Assembly: GCF_028437565.1 (NCBI RefSeq) | Contig: NZ_JAMRYR010000001.1 | Location: 372,001-436,000, forward strand | DNA from: Actinomyces sp. B33 | GTDB taxonomy: Bacteria; Actinomycetota; Actinomycetes; Actinomycetales; Actinomycetaceae | DNA length: 64,000 nucleotides | Direction of reading: 5' to 3' | Part shown: positions 1 through 7,771 of the stretch, in pieces | Numbering within the stretch: the stretch's first letter is position 1 | Layout: every line of letters begins with the position of its first letter | The notes under the pieces: model-generated | What the model was told of the DNA's origin: nothing | Databases searched by the model: none | The model's input: the letters and a program-made list of their open reading frames with translations, nothing else | Translations under genes and position numbers: made by a program

Positions 1-422
1 TCGGGGTCGCCCGCGCCCTCGCCAACGAGGCCGACCTCCTCCTCATGGACGAGCCCTTCGGAGCCCTCGACCCCCTGGTCCGCGCCGACCTCCAGCGCGA
101 GCTGCTCGGACTCCAGCGCCGCCTGGGCACGACGATCCTGTTCGTCACCCACGACATCGACGAGGCCCTCCTCCTGGGCAGCAGGATCGTCGTCTTGCGC
201 GCCGGCGGGCGGATCGCCCAGGTCGGCTCCCCCGAGGAGATTCTGTCCGCGCCCGCCGACGACTTCGTCGCCAGTTTCGTCGGCGCCGACTCGGCCCGGC
301 GGCGCCTGCGCGTCCACGGCCCGGCAGGGGCCAGGATCGTCGTCGACGGCGACGGCAGGCCCGTCGGCGTCCTCGACGACCTCGACGCAGACCTCGACGA
401 CGAGGCGGGGGCCGGGCGATGA
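1..422 (+). CDS. Osmoprotectant-type ABC transporter ATP-binding protein, C-terminal part (truncated by window edge)
   Basis: This is the C-terminal ~140 residues of an ABC ATPase, read from base 3. The visible part begins just after the signature motif (VARALA), then has Walker B LLLMDEPFGALDP and the switch histidine in FVTHDIDEAL. A ~70-residue C-terminal extension rich in Asp/Gly follows. The arrangement ATPase, permease, permease, binding lipoprotein with overlapping ends is that of OpuC/ProU (quaternary amine or glycine-betaine/choline) uptake systems, so the protein should energise the two permeases downstream. The stop overlaps the next start (ATGA). The substrate is inferred from family and context only. 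The N-terminus and Walker A lie outside the window. Confidence 0.85.
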   Translation, partial: GVARALANEADLLLMDEPFGALDPLVRADLQRELLGLQRRLGTTILFVTHDIDEALLLGSRIVVLRAGGRIAQVGSPEEILSAPADDFVASFVGADSARRRLRVHGPAGARIVVDGDGRPVGVLDDLDADLDDEAGAGR

Positions 423-1282
423 CGTGGCTCGCCGCCAACCTCGGGCTCATCGGGGGCCTGGCCGGGACCCACCTGGCGATCTCCGTGTCCGCCGTCGTCG
501 CCTCGGTGCTCCTGTCCGTCCCCCTGGGCCGGTGGGCGCACGGCTCCCGCAGGGTCGGCGGCCCCGTCCTGTCCGTCCTGTCGGTCCTCTACGCGATCCC
601 CTCACTGCCGATGCTCGTCGTCGTCCCCCTGATCGTCGGCGTGCCGATCCGCTCGACGGCGAATATGGTCGTCGTCCTGACCCTGTACGGGGTCGCGGTC
701 CTAGTCAGGCAGGCCGCCGAGGCGTTCGCCTCCGTCCCCGCATCGGTCCTCGAATCGGCCGACGCGGCCGGTTACAGCCGTCTGCGGCGCTTCGTCGCCA
801 TCGAACTGCCCTTGGCGCTGCCGGTGATCGTCGCGGGAGCGCGAGTCGTCGTCGTGTCGACCGTGTCCCTCGTAACGGTCGGCGCGGTCGTCGGCGTGCG
901 GTCCCTCGGGCTGCTCTTCACCGACGGGTTCCAACGGGGCCTGATGGTCGAGGTCGTCGTCGGCCTCGTCGCGACCGTCCTCCTCGCCCTCGTCCTCGAT
1001 TCGGCGACCGTCGCCGTCGGCGGGGCGCTGACCCCGTGGGCGCGCGTCGGCGACAGGGGCGGGCCAGGGGCCTCTCGGGCCAGGAGAACCGCTCAGGTCG
1101 GAGACGCCGTTCAGGCCGGTGGAACCGCCCGGATCTCACAAGCCGCTCGAACCGAGAGCGCCGCTGGAACCCGAACCGCCGGTCAGGCCGGGGGCGCCGA
1201 TGGCCCCTCCACGCCCCCGACGGCCTCAACACCCCTGACGCGCCCCGCCCTCGACGCCGCCGAACCGGGGGCGGACTCATGA
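419..1282 (+). CDS. Osmoprotectant-type ABC transporter permease (OpuCB/OpuCD-like)
   Basis: A 287-residue BPD_transp_1-type permease. About five or six hydrophobic segments occupy the first ~205 residues, with the EAA-type loop around ESADAAGYSRLRRFVAIELPLA that contacts the ATPase. It starts at an ATG that overlaps the upstream ATPase stop by 4 bases and ends overlapping the next permease by 4 bases, so the operon is translationally coupled. Oddity: the last ~75 residues are a hydrophilic tail rich in Ala, Gly, Thr and Arg that normal OpuCB proteins (about 210-220 residues) lack. The tail is probably cytoplasmic low-complexity sequence. Confidence 0.85.
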   Translation: MTWLAANLGLIGGLAGTHLAISVSAVVASVLLSVPLGRWAHGSRRVGGPVLSVLSVLYAIPSLPMLVVVPLIVGVPIRSTANMVVVLTLYGVAVLVRQAAEAFASVPASVLESADAAGYSRLRRFVAIELPLALPVIVAGARVVVVSTVSLVTVGAVVGVRSLGLLFTDGFQRGLMVEVVVGLVATVLLALVLDSATVAVGGALTPWARVGDRGGPGASRARRTAQVGDAVQAGGTARISQAARTESAAGTRTAGQAGGADGPSTPPTASTPLTRPALDAAEPGADS

Positions 1283-1968
1283 GCCTGCTCCTCGACGCCC
1301 TCGCATGGATCGCCGACCCCGCCCACTGGACGGGCGGGGCGGGGATCGGCCGCCGCCTCGTCGAGCACCTGGGGGTCACGGGCGCGGTCGTCGCCCTCGC
1401 CGCCCTCGTCGCCCTGCCTGTCGGCGTCGCCATCGGGCACACCCGACGATTCGGCGGCCTCGTCACCCTGACGACCGGGGCGGCCCGCGCGGTCCCCACC
1501 CTCGGAGTCCTCACGCTCGCCGGGCTGTGGCTCGGCATCGGCGTCGTCGCCCCCATCATCGCCCTCCTCGTCCTCGCGATCCCCCCGATGCTCGCCGGCG
1601 CCTACTCGGGCGTCGCCTCCGCCGATCCGTCGACGGTCGACGCGGCGCGGGCCATCGGGCTGACCGAGACCCAGATCGTCATCCGGGTCGAGCTGCCCGC
1701 CGCCGCGCCGATCATCATGGCGGGGCTGCGCTCGACGGTCCTCCAGGTCGTCGCGACCGCGACCCTCGCGGCCTACACCGCCGACGCGGGGCTCGGCCGC
1801 TTCCTCTACGCCGGGCTCAAGACCCGCGACTACCCGCAGATGCTCGCCGGGGCTCTCCTCGTCGTGCTCCTCGCCCTCGTCCTCGACGCCGCTCTGGCCC
1901 TCGGCCAGCGTCGTCTCGACCGGCGCCTCCGACCGGAGGCTCCCGCTCCCGAAAGGAACGCCCTATGA
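1279..1968 (+). CDS. Osmoprotectant-type ABC transporter permease (second subunit)
   Basis: A 229-residue permease, normal size for the OpuCB/OpuCD family, with about five or six transmembrane segments and an EAA loop (VDAARAIGLTETQIVIRVELP). It starts at ATG 1279 inside the stop of the preceding permease (4-base overlap). A longer open frame runs upstream but only reads the other permease out of frame. It should form the heteromeric membrane channel with the 419-1282 product. It ends overlapping the lipoprotein gene start by 4 bases. Confidence 0.87.
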   Translation: MSLLLDALAWIADPAHWTGGAGIGRRLVEHLGVTGAVVALAALVALPVGVAIGHTRRFGGLVTLTTGAARAVPTLGVLTLAGLWLGIGVVAPIIALLVLAIPPMLAGAYSGVASADPSTVDAARAIGLTETQIVIRVELPAAAPIIMAGLRSTVLQVVATATLAAYTADAGLGRFLYAGLKTRDYPQMLAGALLVVLLALVLDAALALGQRRLDRRLRPEAPAPERNAL

Positions 1969-2927
1969 CCGTCCTCTCCCTCTCCTCCGCACGCCCCCTG
2001 AGGCCCGTCGGCGCCGCACTGGCGGCCGCCTGCGCCCTCGTCCTCGGGGCCTGCGGCTCCGCCGCCGACCTCGACGCCTCCGCGTCCTCGGCGTCCCCCG
2101 GCTCGCCGGACTCGTCCGGGCCCTCGATCGTCGTCGGCTCCCAGGACTACTACTCGAACGAGATCCTCGCGGAGGTCTACGCCCAGGCCCTGGAGGCCGC
2201 CGGCTACACGGTCGATCGCCAACTGCGCATCGGCCAGCGCGAGGTCTACATGCCCGAGCTCCAGCAGGGCGCGATCGACGTCTTCCCCGAGTACACGGGC
2301 AATCTTCTCCAGTACCTCGTGCCCGACGCCCCGCAGACCGGGGCCGAGGAGGTCGCCGAGGCCCTGGCCTCGGCGATGCCCGAGGGGCTGCGGGTCCTCG
2401 ATCAGGCCGAGGCGTCCGACCAGGACTCCTACGTCGTCACCGCGGATTTCGCCCGCGAGCACTCCCTGACGTCGATCGGCGACCTGGCGGGCGTCGAGGG
2501 CCTCGTGCTCGGCGGCAATTCGGAGTTGGAGACCCGTCCGTACGGTCCCCGGGGGCTGGCCTCGACCTACGGAGTGTCGGTCGGGTTCACGCCGATCGAG
2601 GACTCCGGCGGATCGTTGACGGTCAAGGCCCTGCGCGACGGGGACGTCCAACTCGTCGACATCTACTCCTCCGATCCCGTGCTCGCCGACCCGGACCTCG
2701 TCGTCCTGGAGGATCCGCAGGCCCTGTTCTTGTCGTCGCGGGTGATCCCCGTCGTCTCCGACGCGATCGACGACGAGGCGGCGGCGGTCCTCAACCGGGT
2801 GTCGGCGGCGTTGGGCGCCGCCGACCTCGTCGAGCTCAACCGGCAGTCGACGGTCGAGGGCGCGAGCGCGTCTCAGATCGCGGCGCGCTGGCTGGAGTCG
2901 AAGGGCCTGGTCGGGGCCGGGGCCTGA
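1965..2927 (+). CDS. Osmoprotectant ABC transporter substrate-binding lipoprotein (OpuCC/ProX-like)
   Basis: A 320-residue OpuAC-type binding protein. It has a signal peptide with lipobox VLGAC (Cys at about residue 29), a short Ser/Ala/Pro linker, then the binding fold starting IVVGSQDYYSNEILAEVYAQALE. The family motif where the substrate cage begins (ELQQGAIDVFPEYTGNLLQYL) is present. The start ATG 1965 overlaps the permease stop and is preceded by a GAAAGGA Shine-Dalgarno. It is the last gene of the operon; the duplicated hairpins after it probably end transcription. Substrate (betaine, carnitine, choline or similar) cannot be decided from sequence. Confidence 0.87.
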   Translation: MTVLSLSSARPLRPVGAALAAACALVLGACGSAADLDASASSASPGSPDSSGPSIVVGSQDYYSNEILAEVYAQALEAAGYTVDRQLRIGQREVYMPELQQGAIDVFPEYTGNLLQYLVPDAPQTGAEEVAEALASAMPEGLRVLDQAEASDQDSYVVTADFAREHSLTSIGDLAGVEGLVLGGNSELETRPYGPRGLASTYGVSVGFTPIEDSGGSLTVKALRDGDVQLVDIYSSDPVLADPDLVVLEDPQALFLSSRVIPVVSDAIDDEAAAVLNRVSAALGAADLVELNRQSTVEGASASQIAARWLESKGLVGAGA

Positions 2928-3015
2928 TCCCCCTCGCCGCCGGTGCTGCTCGCCCGGGCCGGGCGCGGGTGAGCAGGGCCCCGTCGGTACGCCCTCTCCA
3001 CACATCATTCCCCGC

Positions 3016-3147
3016 GCCGTTTCCCCGCATAACGCAAAAACAGCCCCCGATAGCGCAGGAAACCTTCGTTATCGGGGGAAACACCAGGTGCTACGGCCTC
3101 AACCGCTCATGGCCTCCTCGGGGCAATGCCCGCCCGAGGAGGCCATG
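3016..3147. repeat. 132-bp duplicated intergenic block, copy 1 (two hairpins)
   Basis: First of two copies 343 bp apart, nearly identical except for two short stretches. It holds two structured parts. The first is a dyad beginning TTTCCCCGCATAACG and ending CGTTATCGGGGGAAA, with an inner stem CCCCCGATAGCG/CGTTATCGGGGG at 3044-3078. The second is a perfect 15-bp palindrome CATGGCCTCCTCGGG at 3108-3147 with a 10-base loop. The block lies between convergent operons (osmoprotectant operon on plus, opp operon on minus), so bidirectional termination or mRNA 3'-end protection is the simplest role. Confidence 0.85.
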
Positions 3148-3358
3148 GGGCTGAGATGCTCCGGTAGGGGCCCGGTCCAGGCGGACGGGGTCTCAGCCAC
3201 TCCCTCGTCCTGCCGAAAACGCGCGTCGTCCACCGGGTCCGGGCGGAGGGGCGTCGCCCGATCGCCTGCGCGACGCCCCCGCACAGCACCCCACCCACGC
3301 ACCACCCCGGCACGCCACCCCCGCACAGCACCCCCAACACACCGCCCCCACGACCCCG
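3148..3358. other. C-rich spacer between the two repeat copies
   Basis: No convincing gene. The second half is C-rich low-complexity DNA in which the phrase CCCGCACAGCACCCC recurs. Open frames here have no homology features or ribosome binding site that I can recognise. Confidence 0.6.
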
Positions 3359-3490
3359 GCCGTTTCCCCGCATAACGCAAAAACAGCCCCCGATAGCGCA
3401 GGAAACCTTCGTTATCGGGGGAAATGCCGGGTGCCATGGCCTCAAACACTCATGGCCTCCTCGGGGCAATGCCCGCCCGAGGAGGCCATG
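3359..3490. repeat. 132-bp duplicated intergenic block, copy 2 (two hairpins)
   Basis: Second copy of the block at 3016-3147. The TTTCCCC...GGGGGAAA dyad is at 3364-3424 with its inner stem at 3387-3421. The perfect 15-bp-arm hairpin is at 3451-3490. It ends 34 bp before the stop codon of the minus-strand opp operon, so read on that strand it is the first structure after the last opp gene and a good terminator candidate, although no long U-tract follows. Confidence 0.85.
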
Positions 3491-3524
3491 AGAACTGAGC
3501 GACCCGCAGGGACCCCTCGCCGCC

Positions 3525-5507
3525 TCAGAGGTTGAGCTGGATCTGGCGCCCCGGCACGGCGTCGATGAGCTCGCGCGTGTACTCCTGGACGGGATGCGCG
3601 AAGAGGTCATCGGTCGTGTTCTGCTCGACGAGGCGCCCCCTCTCCATGACGACCACGTCATCGGCGATCTGACGGACGACCGCCAGATCGTGCGTGATGA
3701 ACAGGTACGACAGGCCGAGTTGCGCCTGCAGGTCGTTGAGCAGGTAGAGGATCTGGTTCTGCACGAGCACGTCGAGGGCGGAGACCGCCTCGTCGAGGAC
3801 GATGACCTCCGGGTTGAGCGCGAGCGCACGGGCGACCGCCACGCGCTGACGCTGGCCGCCGGACAACTCGTTCGGGTAGCGGCGCATCGCCGAACGGGGC
3901 AGTGCCACCATGTCGAGCAGGTCAGAGACCCGCTTGATGCGCAGGCGGCGCGGATCGAGCTCCTTCTTCTCGGCGGCACTCAGATTCGATGACTCCGAGG
4001 ACAGGAGCTTCGTGATCCACTCCTCGGGCTCGCGACCCGTGGCCTGGGCGCGAGCCAGCTCCTGCTCGGCGTAGGCGCGGGTCCCGTAGCCGTGGATGCG
4101 CAGGGGCTCCTCGATGATCCGGAAGATCGAGTACATCGGGTCGAGGGACCCGTAGGGGTTCTGGAAGACCGCCTGGAGGCGCCGGCGCAGCGCGAACAGC
4201 TCCTTGTCGCTCATCTGCGAGGTGTCGCGCCCGTCGAAGAAGACGGTGCCGGAGGTCGGCTCGAGGAGCTGGAGGATCATGTTGGCGGCGGTCGACTTGC
4301 CGGACCCGGACTCGCCGACGACGGCGAGGGTGGTTCCCCGGCGCAGCCCGAAGGTCACGTCGTCGACGGCGCGGAAGGTCTTGGCCCCGCCCTTGGCTCC
4401 GCGGATGTCGAACTCCTTGGTGAGGTGCTCGACGCGGACGATCTCGTCGGTGGCGGTGGCGCCCTTGCCGGAGCCGGTGAGCTCCTCGTCGGTGACCCGG
4501 ATGCCGCGGGCGTGCGCGGACTCGATGCGGGCCGAGGCCAGTGACGGCGCGGCGGACACGAGGCGCTTCGTGTAGGGGTGCTGGGGGTGCTGGAGGATCT
4601 CCAGGGCGGGGCCTGATTCGACGATGCGGCCCCGGTGCATGACGACGAGCTGCTCGGCGCGCTCGGCGGCGAGCCCGAGGTCGTGGGTGATGAAGAGGAC
4701 GGCGGTGCCCAGGTCGCGGGTGAGGGACCCGAGGTGGTCGAGGATCCGCCGTTGGACGGTGACGTCGAGGGCGGAGGTCGGCTCGTCCGCGATGAGGAGC
4801 TTGGGGCGGGCGGCCAGGCCGATGGCGATGAGGACGCGCTGGCGCATGCCGCCGGAGAACTCGTGGGGGTACTGCTTGGCGCGGCGCTCGGCGTCGGGCA
4901 GCCCGGCCTCTTCGAGGAGCTGAGCGACTCGGGCGCCGACCTCGGAGTTGGGGACGACGTTGTTGGCCTTGAGGGCCTCCTTGACCTGGGTGCCGATGCG
5001 GAGCACGGGGTTGAGGTTGGACATCGGGTCCTGGGGGACGAGGCCGATGCCGGAGCCGCGCAGGGAGACCCAGTCCTTGGTGGACAGGTGGGTGATGTCC
5101 TGGCCGTCGAATTCGATGGTGCCGCCGGCGACGGCGCCGGTGCCGGGCAGCAGGCCGATGACGGCGGCGGCGGTCGTCGACTTGCCGGATCCGGATTCGC
5201 CGACGATGGCGACGGTCTGGCCGGGGTAGATCGTCAGGTTGGCGCCGCGCACGGCGGGGACGACGCCGGTGGAGGTCGTGAAGGTCACTTCGAGGTCGGT
5301 GATCTTCAGGAGGGGGTTCTGGTCGTCGGGGTGGAGGTCGGCGCTGGCGGCCGGGGCGGGATCGGCGCCGGCGAGGACGGCGCGGGTGACGGCGTCCTCG
5401 AGTTCGGCGTCGGTGGGCGCGGCAGGGGTGTCGGCCTGTTCGTCGGGCGCGATCGCGGCGTCGTCGAGTTCGGTGGGGGTCACGGGGTGCTCGGTCGGTT
5501 CTCTCAC
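3525..5507 (-). CDS. Oligopeptide ABC transporter, fused dual ATP-binding protein (OppD-OppF)
   Basis: A 660-residue protein with two complete ATP-binding cassettes. Cassette 1 (about residues 66-330) has Walker A GESGSGKST near 103, signature FSGGMRQR and Walker B LLIADEPTSALD. Cassette 2 (about 355-655) has Walker A near 396, signature LSGGQRQR and Walker B VIVLDEAVSALD. Cassette 2 carries an extra charged loop of ~60 residues before its signature. The GTG start at 5507 overlaps the oppC stop by 4 bases and is preceded by GAAGG; a second GTG 8 codons later lacks a good ribosome site. It powers import of peptides by OppABC. OppD and OppF are separate proteins in many species but fused here. 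Confidence 0.9.
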   Translation of the reverse strand: MREPTEHPVTPTELDDAAIAPDEQADTPAAPTDAELEDAVTRAVLAGADPAPAASADLHPDDQNPLLKITDLEVTFTTSTGVVPAVRGANLTIYPGQTVAIVGESGSGKSTTAAAVIGLLPGTGAVAGGTIEFDGQDITHLSTKDWVSLRGSGIGLVPQDPMSNLNPVLRIGTQVKEALKANNVVPNSEVGARVAQLLEEAGLPDAERRAKQYPHEFSGGMRQRVLIAIGLAARPKLLIADEPTSALDVTVQRRILDHLGSLTRDLGTAVLFITHDLGLAAERAEQLVVMHRGRIVESGPALEILQHPQHPYTKRLVSAAPSLASARIESAHARGIRVTDEELTGSGKGATATDEIVRVEHLTKEFDIRGAKGGAKTFRAVDDVTFGLRRGTTLAVVGESGSGKSTAANMILQLLEPTSGTVFFDGRDTSQMSDKELFALRRRLQAVFQNPYGSLDPMYSIFRIIEEPLRIHGYGTRAYAEQELARAQATGREPEEWITKLLSSESSNLSAAEKKELDPRRLRIKRVSDLLDMVALPRSAMRRYPNELSGGQRQRVAVARALALNPEVIVLDEAVSALDVLVQNQILYLLNDLQAQLGLSYLFITHDLAVVRQIADDVVVMERGRLVEQNTTDDLFAHPVQEYTRELIDAVPGRQIQLNL

Positions 5508-6472
5508 TTGCGCGCCTTCGGGTCGAGGGCGTCGCGCACGGCGTCGCCCATCATGATGAAGCTGAGGACGGTCAGGGCCAGGGCCAGGGCCGGGTAGAAG
5601 AGCACCATGGGGTTGGTGCGCAGGGAGGCCTGGGCGGCGGAGATGTCCGCGCCCCATGACACGACCGAGGGGGGCAGGCCGATGCCCATGAACGACAGGG
5701 ACGCCTCGGAGACGATGAAGGTGCCCAGGGCGACGGTCGCGTAGACGATGATCGGGGCCATCGAGTTCGGGATGATGTGGCTCATGAGGATCCGGGCCTT
5801 GGAGGCGCCGGTCGCTCGGGCCGCGGTGACGAACTCCTCGTTCTTGGCGCTCATGACGGCGCCGCGGGTGATGCGGGCGATCTGGGTCCAGCCGAAGGTC
5901 GACAGGACGAGGATCACCATCCACACGTTGCGGTTGTCCTTGAACATCTGCATGAAGACGATGGCGGCGAGCAGCAGGGGAATGGCGAAGAAGATGTCGG
6001 TGATGCGCGACAGGAGGGAGTCGAACCATCCGCCGAAGTAGCCGGCCAGGGCCCCGATGGTCCCGCCGATGAGGACGACGAGGATGGTCGTGACGACGCC
6101 GACGGTGACGGAGGCGCGGGCGCCGTAGACGACGCGCGCGTAGATGTCGCAGCCCTGGCGGTTGAAGCCGAAGGGGTGGCCGTCGCCGGGGGCCGCCATC
6201 GAGTTGGACAGCTCGCAGAAGCGCGGGTCCTGGCTGGTGAAGAGCCAGGGGAAGGCGGCCAGGGCGAGGGCCAGGCCGATGATGACGGCGGCGATCCAGA
6301 AGATCGGTCGGCGGCGCAGGTTCTTCCACGCCTCGCCCCACATGGAGGAGGGGGCGGAGTCGTCGGCGACCGCGTCGACGGCGCCCAGGCCGGTCTCGTC
6401 GATGTCGGAGACGTAGTGGTCCTGGCCGGCGCGCGTGCGGGCGATGGCGGCGGAGGGGATGAACTCACTCAT
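5504..6472 (-). CDS. oppC: Oligopeptide ABC transporter permease OppC
   Basis: A 322-residue DppC/OppC-type permease. It has a hydrophilic N-terminal ~55 residues, an OppC_N-type first membrane segment (PIFWIAAVIIGLALALAAFP), a periplasmic loop with DPRFCELSN, and five further membrane segments with the EAA loop (TAARATGASKARILMSHIIPN). It overlaps the oppB stop by 8 bases and the ATPase start by 4 bases, as in a tightly coupled operon. With OppB it forms the translocation pore. Confidence 0.92.
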   Translation of the reverse strand: MSEFIPSAAIARTRAGQDHYVSDIDETGLGAVDAVADDSAPSSMWGEAWKNLRRRPIFWIAAVIIGLALALAAFPWLFTSQDPRFCELSNSMAAPGDGHPFGFNRQGCDIYARVVYGARASVTVGVVTTILVVLIGGTIGALAGYFGGWFDSLLSRITDIFFAIPLLLAAIVFMQMFKDNRNVWMVILVLSTFGWTQIARITRGAVMSAKNEEFVTAARATGASKARILMSHIIPNSMAPIIVYATVALGTFIVSEASLSFMGIGLPPSVVSWGADISAAQASLRTNPMVLFYPALALALTVLSFIMMGDAVRDALDPKARK

Positions 6473-7391
6473 AGCGGATCCTCGGGTCGAGCACGGCGTA
6501 CAGCAGGTCGACGATCAGGTTGGCGAAGATGTAGACGAGGACGAGGACGGTCGTCACGGAGACGACGGTGGCGGGCTCGCCCTTGATGATCGCCTGCCAT
6601 AGGGTGCCGCCGACGCCGGAGATGTTGAAGATGCCCTCGGTGATGATGGCGCCGCCCATGAGGGCGCCGAGGTCGCCGCCGAGGAAGGTGGCGACGGGGA
6701 TCAGGGAGTTGCGCAGGATGTGGCGGGTCATCACCTGTCCGCCGGGCAGGCCCTTGGCGCGGGCGGTGCGGACGTAGTCGGCGGAGACGTTCTCGGAGAT
6801 GGACTGGCGGGTCAGTCGGATGACGTAGGCGAGGGAGACGCCGCCGAGGACGATGGCGGGCATCGTCAGGGATTCGAGGGAGACGTTGACGCCGACGGTG
6901 GTGGGGAAGATCCCCCATTTGACGCCGAGGAGGAATTGGAAGACGAAGCCGAGGACGAAGGTCGGGACGGAGATGAGGATGAGCGACATGACGAGGATCG
7001 TCGAGTCGAAGACCTTGCCGCGCCTCATGCCGGCGATGACGCCGAGGATGATGCCGAGGACGGCTTCGATGGTCAGCGCGTAGAGGGCGAGTTTGATGGT
7101 GATGGGGAAGGCGTGGGCCATGACCGAGGAGACGGGCTGGCCGGAGAAGGTCTCGCCGAAGTCGAGGGTGACGACGCCCTTGAGGTAGAGGAGGTACTGC
7201 ATCCAGAAGGGCTTGTCCAGGTTGTATGCGGCCCTGATCTTGGCCTCGGCGGCCTCGGTGAGTCCGCGGTCGCCGCCGAGGGCTTGGACGGGGTCACCTG
7301 GCATCAGGTAGACCATTGCGAAGATCAGGAACGTCGCTCCGAAGAAGACCGGGATGGTCTGGAGGAGCCGCCGTCCGATGTAGCGCAGCAT
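6465..7391 (-). CDS. oppB: Oligopeptide ABC transporter permease OppB
   Basis: A 308-residue OppB/DppB-type permease starting MLRYIGRRLLQTIPVFFGATF, with six membrane segments and EAA loop TARAKGLPGGQVMTRHILRN. ATG 7391 was chosen because a GAAGGA ribosome site sits 6 bases upstream and the family normally begins with this motif. The open frame continues 42 codons upstream through Arg/Pro-rich sequence that is not family-like. The 380 bp to oppA contain two hairpins, so oppB may be expressed at a different level from oppA. Confidence 0.92.
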   Translation of the reverse strand: MLRYIGRRLLQTIPVFFGATFLIFAMVYLMPGDPVQALGGDRGLTEAAEAKIRAAYNLDKPFWMQYLLYLKGVVTLDFGETFSGQPVSSVMAHAFPITIKLALYALTIEAVLGIILGVIAGMRRGKVFDSTILVMSLILISVPTFVLGFVFQFLLGVKWGIFPTTVGVNVSLESLTMPAIVLGGVSLAYVIRLTRQSISENVSADYVRTARAKGLPGGQVMTRHILRNSLIPVATFLGGDLGALMGGAIITEGIFNISGVGGTLWQAIIKGEPATVVSVTTVLVLVYIFANLIVDLLYAVLDPRIRYE

Positions 7392-7687
7392 GGACAGTCC
7401 TTCGATAGTGGCGCGGCTGGGTGCCGCGCAGTGGGGCGCCCGGGCCCTCGGGTCCGGCGGTGCGCGCGAGGCGGGGCCTGCGCGCACTCTGGGCATCATA
7501 GGGTAAACGATCGGCAAACGGGGGATGATCCGCTCCGCGGAACGAGGCGAACGCTCACAGCGGCGCGCGGAGCGATGGGGAGCCGGTGATTCCTCGGAAC
7601 CAGCGCGGGCGCGACAGGCCCCGGACGCGCGGGGACGGCGTCCACGGCCGAACCCGATTCGTCTGGCAGATCACAGGGCCCGGATAC

Positions 7688-7765
7688 GCCGGGGGCGGTG
7701 GGGTTGCCCCCACCGCCCCCGGCGGATGAGTCTCGCGGGCGACCCGGCCGCAAGACCGGGTCGCC
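7688..7765 (-). terminator. Two strong hairpins between oppA and oppB
   Basis: Read on the minus strand just after the oppA stop there are two perfect stems: a 10-bp stem GGCGACCCGG at 7738-7765 with an 8-base loop, then a 16-bp stem GCCGGGGGCGGTGGGG at 7688-7723 with a 4-base loop. Neither has a strong U-tract. Such structures behind a binding-protein gene usually act as partial terminators or 3' stabilisers that give excess binding protein over the permeases. The rest of the oppA-oppB gap (7392-7687) shows no gene. Confidence 0.7.
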
Positions 7766-7771
7766 GGGTCG

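Noticed and set aside
4092-5597. Long plus-strand frames over the opp ATPase gene
   Set aside because: Asp/Glu/Gly/Val-rich antisense frames; the minus strand encodes two complete ABC cassettes.
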